Notes under the pieces: model-generated
What the model was told of the DNA's origin: nothing
Databases searched by the model: none
Seen by the model: only the letters and a program-made list of their open reading frames with translations
Made by a program: the position numbers and the translations under genes
Shown: positions 55,435-64,000 of the stretch, one piece after another
Layout of the letters: every line of letters begins with the position of its first letter
Numbering within the stretch: the stretch's first letter is position 1
NCBI GenBank assembly: GCA_977006965.1
Contig: OZ345362.1
Coordinates: 2,666,001-2,730,000, forward strand
DNA length: 64,000 nucleotides
From: Phymatolithon calcareum
Taxonomy: Eukaryota > Rhodophyta > Florideophyceae > Hapalidiales
Direction of reading: 5' to 3'

Positions 55435-56125
55435 TGTCTTTGTAAGAGTCAAGGACTGACAATTTGTCTATCCGTGACATGTCGAGCATACCGGAACTCA
55501 GTCAGTCAGCATGTCTCAGGTCAGTCGCACCTTGTGTCTACTCGATACACTGCATATATTGCGACCACAAGGAAGAGAAACTGCAGGTCTACCGGCATGG
55601 AGCGAGACGGAGAAGGCCAAAAAACGCAAAATCGGTGCGGATATGAACGAGAATCAAAGCCCCGTAATCCAAATCAAGTCGAGAAAACACAGAATTTAGA
55701 CAGTCAAGTCGTTTTTCAGCCGTGTCCCCACGCGAAACCCCTCGGCGTATGTCGACAACTACGACACACCAGCGAGGATGCAGCTGGAAACCCTTCAACG
55801 CAACCTAACGGAACCACGTATGGATGACAGAGCAGAGGAGCAAGTGAAACAAGAGATGGATAAATTAATGATGCTAGAAATCGAAATGAATGAGGCGACG
55901 ACGGAGAACTGGTAGAGGCGATGCGTGTAGTCTTCCCCGGAAGGGTTACAGGGTAATGCGAATCTGCTCTAGTGTTGGTGTGCGCTTGCCTGGGTTGGGG
56001 GCTTTTAATACAAAAACATACAATTTCTCCCCCCCTGCATGCATCGCGATGCTAAGCCGGCATGATTAAGATAATACACCTGAACTCTCACTTCCGCGAC
56101 AGTATTTAGCTAGAGTAGCATGACC
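55435..56125 (+). repeat. dispersed repeat, copy B, split by an insertion
   Basis: 55435-55564 and 56046-56125 match the minus strand of 52860-52620 as one continuous alignment. The intervening 481 bp are absent from copy A. The junction repeats GCGA on both sides, marking an insertion into this older repeat. Confidence 0.72.
55565..56045 (+). mobile_element. 481-bp insertion with 4-bp target duplication and a decayed ORF
   Basis: Bounded by GCGA at 55561-55564 and 56046-56049. Inside, a plus-strand frame runs to TAG 55913-55915 with one internal TAG. It gives ADMNENQSPVIQIKSRKHRI, then FFSRVPTRNPSAYVDNYDTP and ARMQLETLQRNLTEPRMDDR, followed by an acidic helix. The reading is clearly protein-like and might be a gag-type fragment, but no family is recognised. 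The termini are not TG...CA and show no TIR. Confidence 0.6.
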
Positions 56126-56351
56126 CTAGGTCAGAGAGTGAAAACAAACCAACACGGATAGCACCAACCGTATATTGTCCTGCAAGCGAAAGCGCTTGCA
56201 TCTGGTCTCCGCCAAGAAAAAGCAAGAATGCAGAGTGAGCTAAACAGAGTCCCAAACACTCAGCGAGCGCCCAATCGACCAGTCATCCCTATCGGCTAAA
56301 TGCCCGAAAGCTCTGCTTTGCATGACGAGTTATTCATGCAGTAGAGCGTAC
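56126..56351. other. intergenic, nothing recognised
   Basis: Short gap between repeat copy B and the 3' end of the minus-strand membrane ORF. Confidence 0.4.
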
Positions 56352-56720
56352 CTACAGTGTTTCCGGAGCATTCGCGGAGCTCCATTCGACCTTGAACCGA
56401 TTCCAATAAAACCGACCAAGTTCGTACGCATGTCTCAGCACATAGATGATACACCAAATGGCGGCAGCAGAAGCGGCCGACACCTCCTTATAGTTGTGCG
56501 CGGCGCGCTGCACATGCGCGTAGAAAGGAACGCAAAACAATGCCGGAATTGTGCAAATGACACGACGCCACTGTCCGCGACGCAAGCGCGGCGTGCTTTC
56601 ACCGACAAGAAGACCCGATATGTACATCGTGACCAGAGGATACACAACAGACACGTGGGCTCCCAGGACGACAACGGGGTGCCGCGCCCATTCGGCAAGC
56701 CCGGAGGCACAGGACGCCAT
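56352..56720 (-). CDS. hypothetical small membrane protein
   Basis: From ATG 56720 the frame gives 122 aa: MASCASGLAEWARHPVVVLG, then AHVSVVYPLVTMYISGLLVG, RVICTIPALFCVPFYAHVQR and AAIWCIIYVLRHAYELGRF. Three hydrophobic helices separated by Arg-rich loops suggest an organellar or ER membrane protein. The frame is open upstream for about 60 more codons (LLRQGFPKLDRLFYKGLPPT) without ATG, so an upstream exon with a targeting sequence is likely. A longer minus-strand frame (56435-57253) overlaps but is low in plausible structure. The family is not recognised. Confidence 0.45.
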   Translation of the reverse strand: MASCASGLAEWARHPVVVLGAHVSVVYPLVTMYISGLLVGESTPRLRRGQWRRVICTIPALFCVPFYAHVQRAAHNYKEVSAASAAAIWCIIYVLRHAYELGRFYWNRFKVEWSSANAPETL

Positions 56721-57253
56721 GTTGGGAGACCAAAAGCTTTCGGAGCGGTTGCGGCAAGTGGGGAGGAGGATGCGTGACGCTGTCGTGGGAGGCAGACCCT
56801 TGTAGAAAAGCCTGTCCAACTTTGGGAAGCCTTGCCGTAATAAGCGGGATTGGCGCTCACTCGAAATCTGCGCCGCTGGTTACCGAATGTTGTGATGTAT
56901 GATGTGGATTTTGTCCTGGTGGGATTCTGTAAGCCATTACTCGATCTTGATTGGCTGTGCCATAAATGAATCTTATTTTTGACTGTACTGTATGCAGCAC
57001 GCACAACCATGGCTGCACATGCAACAATGAGCGAAGGTTGACGAGGACTGTCGACGTTGGAGGTCAGAGTGAATGAAACGTGTATTGAAAAACTGTGCAT
57101 CTGTGGCACGTCATGCAGCGTGGGATAATCGGAAGTGATCATGCTCCCAAGAAAAAGGAGCCACTGCTCCCGCTGCAGGGAAAAGAGCCTCCGACTTGAC
57201 GGACATAATATATTCGTTAATTCGGAGGCTCTCATATTATGAACCTCAAGCAC

Positions 57254-58352
57254 GTTTATCGAAACTCTCTAATCATGGAGTTCGCAACTGATTGTGATCC
57301 AGGAGATGAATAGAAGAATCTTGACTCGCTGCAAGAATGTCCATGTACCACGGCATCGTTGTAAAGCATCTTTCTTTCTTTTGTTGCAGGTTTTTTGAAG
57401 TTGTCCTAGAACAACTCTACATCATTACGGCTACAGTAGACTTTAACAGATACGAATGATACTTGACGTCACAACAGCTCCAAAGCTGCACAAAGTGCAG
57501 ACTTCAAAAATAAGATCCATGATTTCTGGGCAATGTCAAAATCATGAACTACAGATTGACGAACGGTCCATCCAACACCGCTACCGAAAGTAGGATCGAC
57601 CACCGAATCAATCCAAGCAAAGTGTGGAGATTTGGAGCTATTCGGGCAAGAGGAAAGGATGGGTTGATCATATTATTGTTACATCGTGAAAAACGCTCGA
57701 CCTTGCTTGACTCCCACCAGTCAGTAACCTACATCCAACTTAATACTGTACGGCCTTTCGGGCGGATGAATCAACGAACTGTTAAATGTCAAGCGTCACG
57801 GCGGAGGAGCTTGTCCTCCGAGAAGCCAGTGGCAATCGCAGACACTCTCGCGAGGCACCGAGCTCGCGCAGAACGTACCACAGACTCCGGATGTGACCTT
57901 CCTCAATTAAAAGAGCTTTTACTTCCCTCTCCCCGAGGTCCCTCCTTTTCCTTTTCGTCGCCCAATCTTTTCTCCCTACTTATGCCCTGTCAGGCCCCCG
58001 GCTTGAGCAGTTGTCCGCTGCTCGGCAGGTGCGAGATAAATTATCACCATTAGCTCATCCCTCGATCGTTTCCTGTCACAGGAGCCTACTCATGTTGCAT
58101 CTCCGGTTGCAACACGAGGCACATAAGAACATAATCATAATATTCTACTCATACCAGTCGAACAATCCCTTTTCGACTTAACACATTCAACACGAACCAA
58201 AGATGTCCGGGCAAGAGATGGTGGAATTGTAGGAATGGGATATGTCTGTTCGTTGTCGCCCATACTCGCTCCCACTCATATCCGCTACAATATCACTCCG
58301 ATTCATCTTCAATCACATTAATGGGACCGATTCTTTCGTGCGTAAAGCTCGT
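57254..58352. other. stretch with a retroposon copy and no recognised gene
   Basis: Contains the retroposon copy at 57370-57510 and an ATG-started plus frame at 57544-58053 (169 codons) whose sequence (Arg/Ser/Leu-rich, no motif) does not support a function. Confidence 0.35.
57370..57510 (-). mobile_element. second copy of the 140-bp retroposon
   Basis: The minus strand reads GAAGTCTGCACTTTGTGCAG...GAGTTGTTCTAGGACAAC...CCTGCAACAAAAGAAAGAAAG. It aligns along its length with 52271-52410 at roughly 80 % identity, including the 3' simple-repeat tail. No target duplication was recognised, so it is probably older. Confidence 0.75.
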
Positions 58353-58640
58353 TCACGCAGATGGTGAGCGACTGAGGCTGTTCGAAAACAGTTTCTCATT
58401 GTTCAGAAATTTGAGTACGTCTATGGGTCTCTCACAGCATAATTCCTCTACGGTCTTGGTACCTACTCGTCCATCAAACTTGCGTCTGGAGGCAGAACGT
58501 CCACCACAGCGTAGCAATAGATGTTCAACTGTTTCGTTACAGTCGGTACTACACATCTTGCATACTGGGTCGCACGGAATTTCATCCAAGTTGTGTCCAG
58601 TGTGAAAAGCGGTCACGGGACCGATTCGAAAGCTCTTCAC
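58353..58640 (-). pseudogene. LINE (non-LTR retrotransposon) ORF2 C-terminal fragment, copy 1
   Basis: The minus-strand reading AFHTGHNLDEIPCDPVCKMC followed by NETVEHLLLRCGGRSASRRK is the C-terminal zinc-knuckle-like segment (C-x2-C...H-x4-C) that follows the reverse transcriptase and RNase H of many LINEs. The frame has no plausible ATG, and upstream sequence is broken, as expected for a 5'-truncated insertion. Confidence 0.7.
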
Positions 58641-59461
58641 GTATCGGATACCCGCTCTTCATTGCCGTGTTGACACCAATACCCTCTACGATTTGCTTAA
58701 GAAGGCCTACGACTCTATTTTCGTACAGAATATATTGATGGGTGCGTTTCCGAGCGTCATGTGCTATCCCGTAGGCAATCTGTCATCGCAGTGTATCTGT
58801 ATTGCATTGTCAGACAAGTGATAGTGGCTTGCAGAGATGAGATCGCTAAGCTAAGCTTGAATAATCGACGGACACACCAGTCGAAATAATCGCAGAGAGG
58901 GAGGCTCCAAGAGCTCGTCAAGTTGAAGCACTGACACACACGCGCATATCTCTGTAGATTCTAATCCCAACGGTGATAGAATAGTGTCGGTGTTCGTGTG
59001 GTTTTCTATGCAAATCCCAACCCAGTGCTTTGCCTTTGGTGTTGCAACGGAGATTAAAACTGGTGGCGCTACAACGCTTCGTATCTTCATCGAAGATGAG
59101 TTATGAAATGGAACATGAGTGCAAGCGGCTCTCGAAAACTCTTGCCAGAAGGAAAATACGAATCAAGGAGGTCATGAGTGTCAGCTTTCTCGAAAACGAC
59201 CCTCTTACTCCTGGTGAGGGGTTGGGGAGCCTTTAGAATGAAGAAAGAACGCATCTCCAGTCAGTTGGAGAATTCGATATTATACTAGTAGGCCACCACC
59301 GATCGAAGAAACCAAGTGTTGCATCTCAAGGCTGCTGCAATTGGCGAGAGAGAGAGAGTGCCGACTGACTTGCTGTTTTATTCTATTTCATATCGTGCAT
59401 ACGGCGCGGCACCTGAGTCGAAGCTGTCTTAAAAGCCAAATGTCTAAATGTTCCAGTATCC
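58641..59461. other. stretch between two LINE fragments
   Basis: No supported gene. Parts near 58640-58960 may be worn LINE sequence on the minus strand. Confidence 0.35.
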
Positions 59462-59700
59462 AAGATGTGTAATACCAGTCGTAACGAAACAGTTGAACAT
59501 CTATTGCTACGCTGTGATCGACGCTCTGCCTCCAGACGCAAGTATATTGGACAAGTGGGCACCAAGACTGCAGAGGAATTATGCTGTGAGAAACCGTTAG
59601 ACGTGCTCAAATTACCGGCATATTGAGAAGCTGTTTTCAAATAGTTTCAGACGCTTACCTTTTGCGTGAGCGGACCTTCCTGAAATAAAGAGAGAAAGAA
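59462..59700 (+). pseudogene. LINE ORF2 C-terminal fragment, copy 2, with 3' tail
   Basis: The plus-strand reading KMCNTSRNETVEHLLLRCDR, then RSASRRKYIGQVGTKTAEEL and CCEKPLDVLKL, stops at TGA 59624-59626. It is nearly the same peptide as copy 1 at 58353-58640 (ETVEHLLLRC, GTKT.EELCCE.P.DVLK) but on the other strand. It is followed by a 3' flank ending in an AAATAAAGAGAGAAAGAAA-type tail at about 59700, consistent with LINE 3' ends. Confidence 0.72.
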
Positions 59701-60605
59701 ATGTCTAGATTGGGGGCTCGGCATGTGAAAAAGTCAGTCTGGATGCCGTCCGACCCCTTGTGCTAAAATCTAGCGAGAGTATAGAGAGGTTATTGGGTAG
59801 ACTTTGAAAATTAATCTCCCTAAGAGTACACAGACCTCGCGAGCGTTGTCTAGTACGAGAGGAAGGCGGACAATAACTAACCAACAAGACCAATACACAA
59901 GAACACAGGAACAAAACTCAATAATAGTGGGGACAGTCACCTTTTCCACGGGCACGCGTTTCCTAGTAAACGAACCGGCACAGACGACTTACTGTGCGGG
60001 GGTGCCCTCCAGTGAGCTCTCTCAAAACATATAACGGCGCGACTACAACGGTGTTCTTTACATAGTGGAGCTGCTACTTGTTTTCCAGCCTCGCGTATAG
60101 CTCATGCTTTGCGTTCTCCTTGTTCCTCGTTGTTGGGAGACACCACTGCGTTCGTTACATGGTGGATCTGCTACTCGTTCTGAATCGTTTTTGGTTTGCG
60201 CCCCCTATTTCCACGCTCTCCTGCTTCGAAAGAAAGACGAGGGTTACCGTAGCGATGAAACAGAGCAGAGCAAACTCTATGGGCGAGGTTAGAGAACGAG
60301 TAGCAGATCCAAGTGAGTTTTCCAAACAATTTGGGATCAATCCGGTACTCTCCCACTCACAACGCTCCACATGGAATCTAGCATCAAATTTTGAGTTGAT
60401 TGACATCGAACATGGTGCGGACTGTACAACATCAGGGTACTGTGCGTGGTTTGCAACGTGTGCTTCGGCAGACATGCCGGCGACGTACCCAGGGTACGTT
60501 CGACAGTGGCCTAATTTTTCCAAAAATTTTGGAAGTTTTTACACTATCAAAAATGCCACGAGCTCATGCAGTCCAGCGCTGCACACGCGCCCGCCCTAAA
60601 TCCTG
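59701..60605. other. intergenic stretch upstream of ArgRS
   Basis: No supported gene. Perfect 19-bp inverted copies of TGGATCTGCTACTCGTTCT lie at 60163-60181 and 60293-60311, and an imperfect direct copy lies near 60064. The promoter of the arginyl-tRNA synthetase gene is expected in the last few hundred bases. Confidence 0.45.
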
Positions 60606-62597
60606 ATGTTCAATATGTCACGGTCGTCGGTCGGTACATTTGTTTCCGGTACAGCTCTCCCAGGTAGCCTATTGCCAGGTAGATTGACCCGTGCCCCTCG
60701 CATAGCTCGCCGCCCACGCACCTGCGCCACAGTCGCACCACAAGTGAAGCAAGCGCGACTAGCATTGAGCTCAGTTATGAAGACTGATACCCGCACCGCC
60801 CTGGCAGAGCGCGTCAGCGTCGCTCTGTCAAAGTTGTATGGAGAAGATGCACCAACGGATCCAAAGCTTACCTCCGCGACGCGCCCCGAATTTGGCGACT
60901 ACCAGTGCAATGCCGCCATGGCACTGAGCAAGAAATTGAAGAAGAAACCGCGCGACGTTGCCCAAGCCATCCTTGGCGCTCTGGATGTGGCGGACTTGTG
61001 CTCCGAACCGACCATTGCGGGGCCTGGATTTATCAATCTTACCCTCACTGATGGATTTGTTTTGGGGAAATTGCAGGATATGTACGCCGATCGTGAGAGG
61101 CTGGGAGTGCCACCGCGCGCAATTAAGCAGCGTGTTGTTGTCGATTTCAGTTCGCCTAACATTGCGAAGGACATGCATGTGGGTCACCTCAGGAGCACGA
61201 TTATTGGTGATACTCTTGCGCGAATTTTGGAGTTTCTCGGTCACCAAACCATCCGTCTGAACCATACTGGTGATTGGGGGACGCAATTCGGACAGCTGAT
61301 TGCCTACATTAAAATTGAATGTCCGCATTTGCTCAGTGGAGAAGCGGATGCGGCGGCGGAGATCGGCGATTTGGTTGCATTTTACAAGAAGGCGAAAGCG
61401 AGGTTTGACGAAGACCCCGAATTCAAGAAGAATGCGCTAGCAGAAGTTGTCAAACTTCAAGGCGGCGATGCAGAATCGCTGAAGGCATGGAATATGATCT
61501 GTGACGTCAGTCGTGCAGAGTTCCAAACTATCTATTCTCGCCTGGATATCAAACTTACTGAGCGAGGGGAGTCGTTCTACAACCCTTTCCTAAAGGGCGT
61601 TGTGGAGTATCTCGCTGAGAAAGACTTAGCAGTGCGAAATGATGGCGCGATGGTAGTCTTTTTGGAAGGCGACCGCTTCAGGGGACGTGACGGAGACCCA
61701 TTGCCAGTAATTGTGCAAAAGTCAGATGGAGGATTTTTGTATGCTACCACAGATCTCGCCGCCATTCAATACCGTTGCAATGAAGACAAAGCAGACCGAA
61801 TCGTGTACGTGACAGACGTCGGTCAAGCACTTCATTTCCAGCAAATCTTTGCTGTGGCGCGGAAAGCCGGTCTGTTGCCCGAAAACGTGGAAGTGGAACA
61901 TGTATCATTCGGCCTTGTACAAGGGGCGGACGGTAAGAAATTCAAGACGAGGTCAGGTGCTGCTCCTAAATTGGCGGAGCTACTCGACGAGGCGCGTGAC
62001 CGTGTGCGTCAGGAACTCGACCGCAGGGCCGAAGCTGACGAAGCGGCCGCAATTGAGAACGGACAGGATCCGCCAGCGAGGAAGTCGGAAGAAGAACTTG
62101 CCCAAATTTCAGAGCTTATTGGAATTGCGGCTGTGAAGTATGCAGATCTCAAAAATAATCGCACAAGCAATTACAAGTTCAGCTTCGATAAGATGGTCAA
62201 GCTGGAAGGTGATACTGCGCCATACATCATGTACGCATATGCTCGTGTGCAGGGTATTTATCGTCAGGCAGCAGCGGCCACCATCGGTGGGGACGGGAAG
62301 CCACCGAAGGATATTGAATTCATTTTTGAAAAACCGGAAGAGCGTGCGCTTGCGAAGACATTACTCAAGCTTCCTGAGGTACTCTCGGAACTGGAGAAGG
62401 ACCTGTTGCCACACGTGCTGTGCGAATTTGTACTGAATTTAACGTACAAGTTTAACCAGTTTTATGTGGAATGTCCTGTTTTGAAGGCAGAGTCGGCACA
62501 ACTCAAGAATTCGCGACTGGCGCTTTGTCAAATATCCGCAGACACACTCAAGCTGTGTCTCGGATTGTTGGGAATTCCTACTCTCGACCGCATTTAG
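60606..62597 (+). CDS. arginyl-tRNA synthetase, likely dual-targeted
   Basis: 663 aa from ATG 60606, no intron. This class I synthetase charges tRNA-Arg. The N-terminal add-1 domain (about 62-155: EFGDYQCNAAMALSKKL, PGFINLTL) is followed by the catalytic Rossmann fold. There the HIGH motif appears as HVGH (191-194, in SPNIAKDMHVGHLRST), then NHTGDWGTQFG. The KMSKS equivalent is KKFKTRSG near 444-451, the degenerate form usual in ArgRS. The C-terminal anticodon-binding helices (YIMYAYARVQGIYRQ, FYVECPVL, LKLCLGLLGIPTLDRI) are complete. Residues 1-57 are Arg/Ser/Ala-rich without acids, a good organellar presequence. Met58 (60777) starts the conserved protein, so two starts could supply organelle and cytosol. 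Convergent with the 63015 gene. Confidence 0.95.
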   Translation: MFNMSRSSVGTFVSGTALPGSLLPGRLTRAPRIARRPRTCATVAPQVKQARLALSSVMKTDTRTALAERVSVALSKLYGEDAPTDPKLTSATRPEFGDYQCNAAMALSKKLKKKPRDVAQAILGALDVADLCSEPTIAGPGFINLTLTDGFVLGKLQDMYADRERLGVPPRAIKQRVVVDFSSPNIAKDMHVGHLRSTIIGDTLARILEFLGHQTIRLNHTGDWGTQFGQLIAYIKIECPHLLSGEADAAAEIGDLVAFYKKAKARFDEDPEFKKNALAEVVKLQGGDAESLKAWNMICDVSRAEFQTIYSRLDIKLTERGESFYNPFLKGVVEYLAEKDLAVRNDGAMVVFLEGDRFRGRDGDPLPVIVQKSDGGFLYATTDLAAIQYRCNEDKADRIVYVTDVGQALHFQQIFAVARKAGLLPENVEVEHVSFGLVQGADGKKFKTRSGAAPKLAELLDEARDRVRQELDRRAEADEAAAIENGQDPPARKSEEELAQISELIGIAAVKYADLKNNRTSNYKFSFDKMVKLEGDTAPYIMYAYARVQGIYRQAAAATIGGDGKPPKDIEFIFEKPEERALAKTLLKLPEVLSELEKDLLPHVLCEFVLNLTYKFNQFYVECPVLKAESAQLKNSRLALCQISADTLKLCLGLLGIPTLDRI

Positions 62598-63014
62598 AAG
62601 ACATTTTACTTTGTGGTTACGTCCGTAAGTAAAATGAATCGTCAAACGGAACGTCCTTTAGCCAGAACATCAGGGCCACACTGTATTGTAGACACCATTG
62701 TTCTCGTATATTCTTGAACAAACGGTGATCAAGCTAATGTGGTCCACGAAATACTGAGCAACTCGCGCAGTGTGACTCGATATGCAATTGATGGTCGGGC
62801 CAACCTCCCTAGATTTGTAATCCGTCGAGCATATCTTGCCAATGCTGCTTCTGGAAAGGGTCTCCGGGATTCAATTTTGTTTAATTTTAGCTGTACCCGT
62901 CCTCGAAAAGAGGAACAGCCACACTTGTCGAAGGCGAGTTGTTGGATACCCAACAAATAAATATACTAAGGACGGAGGCACTCGGAAGTACTGTACAAGA
63001 TCTGATGACAGGAA
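62598..63014. other. convergent 3' region
   Basis: About 0.4 kb between two converging genes; it holds their 3' UTRs and no recognisable feature. Confidence 0.5.
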
Positions 63015-64000
63015 CTACTTCTGATCAAGTGAGAGTGCCTTATCAATGTCAGAAAGAGCTTGACTCGCAGACGTCGTCGCCGCACTATTGGTCGGTAGTA
63101 GAGAGCCAGTTGCAGCGCCAAGAGACGCCTGCGGGATGTGCATCATATTGGGATGTGGTCCCTGGCGAGGGTTCGGCATTAGCTGCGACATCATGGGGTC
63201 TGTCGGCATGATTCCTGGAACTAGTGGACTGTTCGCCATTCTAGCCGTGGCCATTGCCGCGAAGTTCTGGTTCCCGGGATCTCCTGCGCCCGGAAAGTAG
63301 TTCATCATGTTGTTCTGCACACCCAGCCCTGCACCAAAGCCCTGAATCGCGCGTATGTCTTGCATACCAGTCCGAACTCCACCTGCGCCGGGCAACCCTT
63401 TCCCAGGGCCCGGCATTTGGTTCGGAAGAGGACCACCCGGCGGCCCCTGTATCATTTGCATAATTGCCAAATTTGCCGCGTTTTGGGCAGCCAGAGGCAT
63501 CGACTGGGGTATAGCTTGCGATGAGACGCGATCATGCGGATTCGGTACGGGCACCGGGAAACCGGGACTATACATTCCGCCCAGAGCATTAGCCATTTGC
63601 TGTCCTGAAAACATTTGCGCTGGGTTACGAATTTGCCCATTATGTCTCCCATTCAATGCTCCTGATACTGTGGGTGATTGCCTTTGAGCTTCTGTTTGAC
63701 GCGCCTGAGGTTGATTGAAGCGACGCATTAATGCCGCCGACTGCCGCGGGATATTTCGCATTTGTCCCTGTTGTGTCGCGCTGCTAAGCTGAGCCATAAG
63801 TTGCTGCTGAGCCTGGACTCGTTCAAGGTCGTGCATGGTGTTCAAGTCGGGCCGATGCTGCGCCCTGCCACCCACCGCGGCACGAGAAGTTGGTCTCCCA
63901 TTGTCTTGCGTGGTATTGGCAGCCCGGGCAACCACCTGTGCCAATTCATGTTGATAATTCAAGCCGGATGCGTGTGGTACTGCAGTAGAAGAAGTAACTC
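63015..64000 (-). CDS. Gln/Met/Pro/Gly-rich low-complexity protein (5' partial)
   Basis: The frame is open from the right window edge (no ATG is needed within the window) to the stop at 63015, at least 327 codons. It is rich in Gln, Met, Asn, Pro and Gly: RVQAQQQLMAQLSSATQQGQ, MYSPGFPVPVPNPHDR, GPPGGPLPNQMPGPGKGL, PMMSQLMPNPRQGPHPNMM. There is no folded domain in the visible part, and the tail is Ser/Thr/Ala-rich. Composition resembles transactivation or RNA-granule type disordered regions of transcription co-regulators. The N-terminal domains that would identify the protein lie beyond the window. Confidence 0.7.
   Translation of the reverse strand, partial: VTSSTAVPHASGLNYQHELAQVVARAANTTQDNGRPTSRAAVGGRAQHRPDLNTMHDLERVQAQQQLMAQLSSATQQGQMRNIPRQSAALMRRFNQPQARQTEAQRQSPTVSGALNGRHNGQIRNPAQMFSGQQMANALGGMYSPGFPVPVPNPHDRVSSQAIPQSMPLAAQNAANLAIMQMIQGPPGGPLPNQMPGPGKGLPGAGGVRTGMQDIRAIQGFGAGLGVQNNMMNYFPGAGDPGNQNFAAMATARMANSPLVPGIMPTDPMMSQLMPNPRQGPHPNMMHIPQASLGAATGSLLPTNSAATTSASQALSDIDKALSLDQK

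Noticed and set aside
57544-58053. 169-codon ATG-started plus-strand frame
   Set aside because: No motif, basic low-information composition, and it lies in a repeat-rich gap; length alone is not enough.
1-64000. tRNA, rRNA genes and CRISPR arrays
   Set aside because: Looked for B-box/T-arm-like GGTTCGA contexts, rRNA-like blocks and spaced direct repeats; none was convincing. A tRNAscan or covariance-model search would be decisive.

Overview
This is nuclear DNA of a eukaryote, most likely a red alga (an inference). The recognisable host genes are nearly all single-exon, with short GT-AG introns of 82-117 nt where introns occur. Products include mitochondrion-type proteins (TIM10, a DEAD-box helicase, a carrier), two likely plastid proteins, a Deg9-like protease and an arginyl-tRNA synthetase that may be dual-targeted. 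Between the genes lie long stretches packed with decayed transposons. No bacterial operon, CRISPR array or credible tRNA was seen.

Region 1 (1-9.4 kb): a chromodomain-like reading frame, a ceramide synthase (LAG1/TLC family), a SUMO-like RAD60/NIP45-type protein and a broken PIF/Harbinger transposase. Region 2 (9.4-29.8 kb): a transposon graveyard. It holds an IS4/IS5-like DDE transposase with two nonsense codons, three pogo/Tigger-Tc5-type elements (two with TIRs and TA target duplications), a RING-like Cys/His ORF, a perfect 3.15-kb array of a 10-bp unit, and a coiled-coil ORF carrying an internal 66-bp duplication.

Region 3 (29.79-39.30 kb): a complete Ty3/gypsy-type LTR retrotransposon on the minus strand. 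It has 389-bp LTRs, an AACAT target duplication and a gag-pro-pol frame split in the protease by a nested 1.73-kb TG...CA element that looks like a solo LTR with its own GGTAG duplication. An unexplained 2.4-kb segment lies between pol and the 3' LTR. Region 4 (40.8-50.0 kb): a gene-rich island with a two-exon Deg9-like protease, a DUF2358 protein, an SLC25A32-like carrier, an intron-split TIM10 that appears to need a 2-nt microexon, and an MSS116-like DEAD-box helicase.

Region 5 (50-60.6 kb): weak ORFs, dispersed repeats, a 140-bp retroposon with a 12-bp target duplication, a nested 481-bp insertion, a 60-bp-arm hairpin upstream of a plastid-type membrane protein gene, and two LINE C-terminal fragments in opposite orientation. 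Region 6 (60.6-64 kb): arginyl-tRNA synthetase, convergent with a Gln/Met/Pro-rich protein gene that runs off the window.

Functionally the host genes are housekeeping: organelle protein import, organelle RNA and translation, sphingolipid synthesis, proteolysis and metabolite transport. The most interesting points are the TIM10 gene structure, the invariant satellite array and the precisely reconstructable nested insertions.
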